Shown: one piece after another, positions 7,455 through 10,553 of the stretch | Layout: every line of letters starts with the position of its first letter | Position numbering within the stretch: the stretch's first letter is position 1 | NCBI GenBank assembly: GCA_903916135.1 | Contig: CAIWVT010000527.1 | Span: 1 to 10,553, forward strand | Source of the DNA: an uncultured bacterium | GTDB lineage: Bacteria; Bacteroidota; Bacteroidia; Bacteroidales; CAIWKO01 | Length of the DNA stretch: 10,553 nt | Reading direction: 5' to 3' | The notes under the pieces: generated by a model | Databases searched by the model: none | The model's input: only the letters and a program-made list of their open reading frames with translations | What the model was told of the DNA's origin: nothing | Translations under genes and position numbers: made by a program

Positions 7455-7660
7455 GCAGAGGCTGAGGGCGAACGGGTTTATTGGAACGCGAATGAAACGG
7501 ATTATGGAGAAACGCGAATAAAGCGGATAAATGGAACGCAGTTGACGCAGATTGGTAAGATAAGATATGATTTTAGGCATATCCTAAAAGAATAGAGGCG
7601 ACGGAGGCAAAGCCTACCGCCGAACGGGTGGAACATCAGCCCAACGGGTAGGCTGATACG
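7455..7660. repeat. Intergenic composite of degenerate tandem repeats and hairpins
   Basis: The 270 bases between the methyltransferase and the Nramp gene contain no gene. At 7482-7556 an approximately 11-13 base unit recurs about six times in degenerate form (ACGCGAAT, ACGGATTA, ACGCGAAT, GCGGATAA, ACGCAGTT, ACGCAGAT), with TGGA starting each pair of units. Around this, an 11-mer G(G/C)C(G/C)AACGGGT occurs three times (7467-7477, 7619-7629, 7639-7649). Two perfect 7-bp hairpins follow: TTTTAGG/CCTAAAA (7571-7577/7583-7589) and ATCAGCC/GGCTGAT (7635-7641/7651-7657). The pattern resembles extragenic repeats. The hairpins may also end transcription of the two converging genes, though none has a T-tract. 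Confidence 0.6.
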
Positions 7661-7686
7661 GAAATAGTTAACATTTATCAAGGATA

Positions 7687-8952
7687 CTATACAAACTGAA
7701 AATAAATCATTACAACAGCAGCAGTAGTCATTAAAATTAATGTGGCAAAGCCAAGAATATTTGAGCGTTTACCGTTTGTAAATTCCCCCATAACTTTCTT
7801 GTTATTTGCAATATGAAGAATGATTGCAATTAAAACAGGTGCAGTAAGTCCGTAAAGAATGGCGGAATATATCAGTGCTTTGATTGGTGAAATACCAATG
7901 TAATTCATCATCAGTCCTAAGATAAGTGAAATGGTAATGATGATATAAAATGCTTTTGCCTCATGAAATTTTTTATCAAGTCCTTGTTCCCAACCGAATG
8001 TTTCTGTGATGATGTAAGAAAGAGAACCACTCAAAACAGGAATGGCAATAAGTCCTGTGCCAATTACACCCACTGCAAAAAGTAAGTAAGCAAAATTTCC
8101 TGCCAATGGTTTCAATGCCTGTGCTGCTTGTTCTACGGTGTCAATTTGATGAATGCCACCATTAAACAACACTGTACCTGTTGTGAGAATAATAAAGAAC
8201 ATTACAAGATTTGAAAACAGCATTCCAAAATCAACATCTTTTTTCATGTCGTGCATTATTTTTTTGTTTACAACTATATGTTTTTTCTTTTGTTTTCTGT
8301 CTTCTACTTCCATTGTTGCTTGCCAAAAGAAAAGGTAAGGTGAAATAGTAGTTCCAAGAATGGCAACAAGAATGCCAATAAAGTTTTTATCAAATTTTAT
8401 TGTTGGAATAACTGTTCCTTTCAAAACCGTTATCCAATCTTGTTTATAAAGAAACGGAACAATCAGATAAACTAAAAGAGCGGCACAAAGATATTTGAGA
8501 ATGGAAGCAATTCTTTGGTAGGGTAAATAAATAATCAACACTATAAGTATGGAGGTAAATATAACGCTAAAAAACATGGCATGAATAGAAGGAAATAAAA
8601 GATTGCCTACTGCTCCCATTCCTGCAATGTCGGCACCAATGTTCATAACTATTGCCGGAAAACTAAACAGCACCATCAAATATAAAATTGGTTTTGAATA
8701 ATTAGTTTTAAGTGTTCCTGTCAAACCTTGCGAAGTGACCAAACCAATTCTTGCACACATTTCTTGAATAGCTGCCATAAGAGGAAATGTTATGAGAGCA
8801 GTCCACAAAGTTGAAACTCCGTATTGAGCACCAGCTTGCGAGTATGTTGCTATGCCTGATGGGTCATCGTCGCTTGAACCTGTTACAAGTCCGGGTCCGA
8901 GGAGTTTCCAAAACCGACGAAGTTTGTTTGAGAGTTTTTTCTTGTTGTTCAT
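7687..8952 (-). CDS. Nramp-family metal ion transporter, variant metal site
   Basis: A 421-residue inner-membrane transporter of the SLC11/Nramp (MntH-like) family with about 11 hydrophobic helices of LeuT-type fold. TM1 carries D30-P31-S32-G33 where typical Nramps have DPGN. TM6 carries GTTISPYLFFWQ (200-211) where typical Nramps have an A-x-x-M-P-H motif. The metal-binding Asp is kept, but the Asn becomes G33, the Met becomes S204 and the His becomes Y206. This DPSG/SPYLFFWQ form is widespread in bacteria and usually annotated as a divalent metal transporter. A Lys-rich cytoplasmic loop (218-240) follows TM6. An AGGA Shine-Dalgarno-like site (8962-8965) lies 9 bases before the ATG. The substrate could be Mn, Fe or another divalent ion such as Mg; loss of the Met argues against typical transition-metal selectivity. 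Confidence 0.88.
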   Translation of the reverse strand: MNNKKKLSNKLRRFWKLLGPGLVTGSSDDDPSGIATYSQAGAQYGVSTLWTALITFPLMAAIQEMCARIGLVTSQGLTGTLKTNYSKPILYLMVLFSFPAIVMNIGADIAGMGAVGNLLFPSIHAMFFSVIFTSILIVLIIYLPYQRIASILKYLCAALLVYLIVPFLYKQDWITVLKGTVIPTIKFDKNFIGILVAILGTTISPYLFFWQATMEVEDRKQKKKHIVVNKKIMHDMKKDVDFGMLFSNLVMFFIILTTGTVLFNGGIHQIDTVEQAAQALKPLAGNFAYLLFAVGVIGTGLIAIPVLSGSLSYIITETFGWEQGLDKKFHEAKAFYIIITISLILGLMMNYIGISPIKALIYSAILYGLTAPVLIAIILHIANNKKVMGEFTNGKRSNILGFATLILMTTAAVVMIYFQFV

Positions 8953-9043
8953 TTATTTAATTCCTGTTATGCCATGCTACATTCTTCGACACAAGGGTTA
9001 TACGCGCTCTTATATTCTATTTAAATCTAAGCTATCTATAAAT

Positions 9044-9080
9044 AAAAAAGCACTTCTATTTTAAATAGAATATGCTTTTT
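9044..9080 (-). terminator. Terminator downstream of the small His-rich protein gene
   Basis: TTCTATTT and AAATAGAA (9054-9061 and 9063-9070) form an 8-bp stem around one base, and AAAAAAGC (9044-9051) with GCTTTTT (9074-9080) extends the hairpin across a small internal loop. On the minus strand the stem is followed by T6, as expected for the gene ending at 9118. The structure would also work on the + strand. It separates that gene from the Nramp gene, so the latter should have its own promoter. Confidence 0.75.
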
Positions 9081-9117
9081 CTTAAATTTAATATTGATAA
9101 TTGCTCAGCAATATAAA

Positions 9118-9318
9118 TTATTTAACATCGGTATGTTGCTTCAAAATTTCTTTCTGAGCGTCACAAGCATGAGTCGTATGACCTTGTGCTTTGATTGTAC
9201 TCTGATGAGCTTTATCATGGTTACCTGCTTCGTGATACTTTACAGCTTCAAGATGAAAATTTGCTGCTTCTTCTAAATGTGTAGCTGCTCTTTTGTGATT
9301 TTTAATAATAGTTTCCAT
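9118..9318 (-). CDS. Small His-rich helical protein of unknown function
   Basis: A 66-residue hydrophilic protein starting METIIKNHKRAATHLEEAAN. It has no signal peptide and no membrane segment. The sequence is rich in Ala, His, Glu and Lys with a heptad-like spacing (AATHLEEAANFHLEAVKYHE, then NHDKAHQSTIKAQGHTTHA), which suggests two or three amphipathic helices. Ten His residues and one Cys could bind metal ions or pair helices. Similar small His-rich helical proteins are common in Bacteroidota but have no assigned role that I know. An upstream in-frame ATG at 9372 would add 18 residues, but it lies inside the palindrome at the promoter and would overlap the likely transcription start. The ATG at 9318 is preceded by an A-rich TATAAAA leader and matches where the helical region begins. 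Metal handling, given the Nramp neighbour, is only an inference. Confidence 0.75.
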   Translation of the reverse strand: METIIKNHKRAATHLEEAANFHLEAVKYHEAGNHDKAHQSTIKAQGHTTHACDAQKEILKQHTDVK

Positions 9319-9352
9319 TTTTATAGGAATTAAGATTCCGCGTCTGGCGGTA

Positions 9353-9376
9353 CAGTGTGAAATTATTTTCACGCTG
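9353..9376 (-). promoter_or_regulatory. Palindrome (candidate operator) at the start of the small gene transcript
   Basis: Two 10-base arms, CAGTGTGAAA (9353-9362) and TTTCACGCTG (9367-9376), pair with one G:T mismatch around a 4-base centre. On the minus strand the palindrome begins right after the -7 element (9384-9377), so it would cover the transcription start. This position fits a repressor operator better than an RNA hairpin. No known regulator consensus was recognised. Confidence 0.5.
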
Positions 9377-9384
9377 CAAAATTA
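9377..9384 (-). promoter_or_regulatory. Promoter -7 element for the small His-rich protein gene
   Basis: The minus strand reads TAATTTTG, the same exact TAnnTTTG match as before parA and the peptidase gene. It lies about 59 bases before the preferred ATG at 9318. No clean -33 TTG is found at 17-23 bases spacing. Confidence 0.5.
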
Positions 9385-9711
9385 GGTCTAATTCAATGGG
9401 GAAATATTGCATAATTTATGGAAATAGTTACATCATTCACACATTATAAATGGGAAGTCAATAAATGTTTATATTTAATGAAGTTATACCATTACTTTCT
9501 ATATTTTAATCCAAACTCCATTTTGGTATAATGCCGATAGAGTAGCTGTTATTTTCAATTTTCCTGTCCCGTACACATACCTGTCCCGCACATGAAATGT
9601 CGGGAGTGTCGGGATTGGACTATTACAGATACCGTATCGGTATTAAATAATATGCTGTGGAAAGTTCAAATTTCGGCATAACAGTACTAAACGCAACAGG
9701 TATTGTTCCGC
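9385..9711. other. Intergenic region with palindromes, no gene seen
   Basis: No credible gene lies between the cheB-like gene and the small-protein promoter. The region holds an 8-bp inverted repeat TTATACCA/TGGTATAA (9484-9491/9524-9531). Two direct copies of CCTGTCCCG(T/C)AC (9563-9574 and 9580-9591) are followed by two copies of TGTCGGGA (9598-9605 and 9607-9614), which can pair with them. A perfect palindrome ATACCG-TAT-CGGTAT lies at 9629-9643. None is followed by a T-tract on the minus strand, so a standard terminator for the CheB gene is not evident. Confidence 0.5.
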
Positions 9712-10305
9712 TTAACTTGTCTGCGAAATTTGTAAGATTTTTTCTGCAATTTTTTCTGGTGAGAGTATATAATCTACGTATCCACTTTCTATGGCGCTCT
9801 CAGGCATGTCAGGCTGTATGGCTGTCTCGGGCTTCTGAGCAATAGTAGTGCCTCCTACTTCTTTAATGCCGCATAATGCTTCAGCGCCATCACCATCATA
9901 TCCGGAGACTATAACAGCAATAAGCTTCCCGTTCCAATGATTCGTTATGGAACGTAAAAAAACTGTAATCACGTCGGACCATCCTCTAGGCTTTGAAATT
10001 GGTTTTAAACGAAACTCACCATTCAGAACATGTAAGTCTCTCTTTTCCGGAATAATATACACATGATCAGGTTGAATGTCAAGTTTTTCGGTAATAAGAA
10101 TAACAGGCATTTTTGTATATCTTGGAAGAATCTCGTGGAGCAGGGTGGCTACAGTTCTTAAATGATTCACTATAACGACTGCAACGCCCATATCGGCAGG
10201 CATATTCTGTAGTAATCGGGTGTATGCATCCAAACCACCGGCAGAACCACCCACACAAACAACGGGAAAGTCGTTTACTGTATTCGTTTCATTTTTAGCT
10301 TTCAT
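9712..10305 (-). CDS. Stand-alone CheB-type protein methylesterase domain
   Basis: A 197-residue protein made only of the CheB methylesterase domain, without the usual N-terminal receiver domain. The Ser-His-Asp triad can be placed: S21 in VGGSAGG, H48 in VNHL and D139 in SGYDGDGA (consensus TGMGxDGA). The C-terminal half keeps the family pattern AQKPETAIQPDMPESAIESGYVDYILSP (156-183). In chemotaxis CheB removes methyl or amide groups from glutamates on receptors. In Bacteroidota, single-domain CheB proteins more often pair with CheR and PAS/histidine kinase proteins in non-chemotactic signalling. No cheR or receptor gene lies in this window, though the operon could continue nowhere but downstream here, where none is seen. 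Without a receiver domain, its activity would not be controlled by phosphorylation in cis. The start has an A-rich leader, and no clear -7 element was found. Confidence 0.9.
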   Translation of the reverse strand: MKAKNETNTVNDFPVVCVGGSAGGLDAYTRLLQNMPADMGVAVVIVNHLRTVATLLHEILPRYTKMPVILITEKLDIQPDHVYIIPEKRDLHVLNGEFRLKPISKPRGWSDVITVFLRSITNHWNGKLIAVIVSGYDGDGAEALCGIKEVGGTTIAQKPETAIQPDMPESAIESGYVDYILSPEKIAEKILQISQTS

Positions 10306-10390
10306 TGATAATTACGTTTTAATAAACTTTTTCAATCTAATATTTTTTGTCATCGAATCCATCGGGGGCATAGCCTACCTCCAAAGGGGC

Positions 10391-10522
10391 TGATAACGGT
10401 CGAGGCTATATGCAGTAAGGGATTTCGGAGAACTTTCCTGTCTATCGACACTGAGGTTTGAGCGGGGCAGAATGCTTGAAATACCACTGAAACCCTTATT
10501 GCATATAGCCTTTGTTATGGGC
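10391..10522. repeat. Long imperfect palindrome, candidate integron attC site
   Basis: The arms AGGCTATATGCAGTAAGGG (10403-10421) and CCCTTATTGCATATAGCCT (10493-10511) pair at 18 of 19 positions. They enclose 71 bases and are bordered outside by TGATAAC (10391-10397) and GTTATGGGC (10514-10522), giving ATAAC...GTTAT ends and short unpaired spacers (5 and 2 bases). This R''-L''...L'-R' order and the span of about 130 bases are those of long attC sites such as the Vibrio repeat. No integrase gene or second site is visible. A miniature inverted-repeat element or a structured RNA is the alternative. Confidence 0.45.
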
Positions 10523-10553
10523 TGCCTTACTATTGCTTGCTTTGTCATTGTGG

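Noticed and set aside
8966..9008. GTTATGCC and GGTTATACGC upstream of the Nramp gene as a possible attC site
   Set aside because: The two GTTAT boxes are in the same orientation and the sequence between them does not form inverted arms, so the attC architecture is absent.
9022..9029. Minus-strand TAGATTTA as the Nramp promoter
   Set aside because: It matches TAnnTTTG at all fixed positions except the final G and has no -33 partner. It is too weak to list as a feature.

Overview
The window looks like chromosomal DNA of a member of the Bacteroidota. Three things point there. ParA and ParB are followed at once by a DUF5683 protein, a typical Bacteroidota neighbourhood. Several genes are preceded by exact copies of the Bacteroidota -7 promoter element TAnnTTTG. 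Translation starts sit behind A-rich leaders rather than strong Shine-Dalgarno sites. Base composition is moderate to AT-rich.

Layout. Positions 1-47 probably hold the acidic C-terminus of an upstream gene. Positions 199-2593 form a compact + strand operon: parA, parB (overlapping by 11 bases) and a DUF5683 membrane protein. A new promoter at 2652-2659 then drives a secreted C1-family (bleomycin hydrolase/PepC-like) cysteine peptidase and, 18 bases later, a membrane-anchored SRPBCC plus GyrI-like protein. A strong bidirectional terminator at 4981-5012 separates these from a convergent minus-strand gene for a secreted DUF4139 protein (5030-6613). That gene is divergent from a + strand RsmI-like SAM-dependent methyltransferase (6673-7416). 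The two start codons lie in mirrored sequence.

From 7417 the window becomes more accessory in character. A 270-base intergenic stretch carries degenerate tandem repeats and hairpins. After it come, all on the minus strand, a variant Nramp-family transporter (7687-8952), a small His-rich helical protein (9118-9318) with its own terminator and a palindrome at its promoter, and a stand-alone CheB methylesterase domain (9712-10305).

The most unusual element is at the right edge (10391-10522). It is a long imperfect palindrome with 18/19-bp matching arms, bordered by ATAAC and GTTAT, with the architecture and length of an integron attC recombination site. No integrase is visible, so this is a candidate only. 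No CRISPR array, rRNA, tRNA or recognisable transposase gene was seen, and no clearly new multi-gene defence or catalytic system is supported by the sequence.
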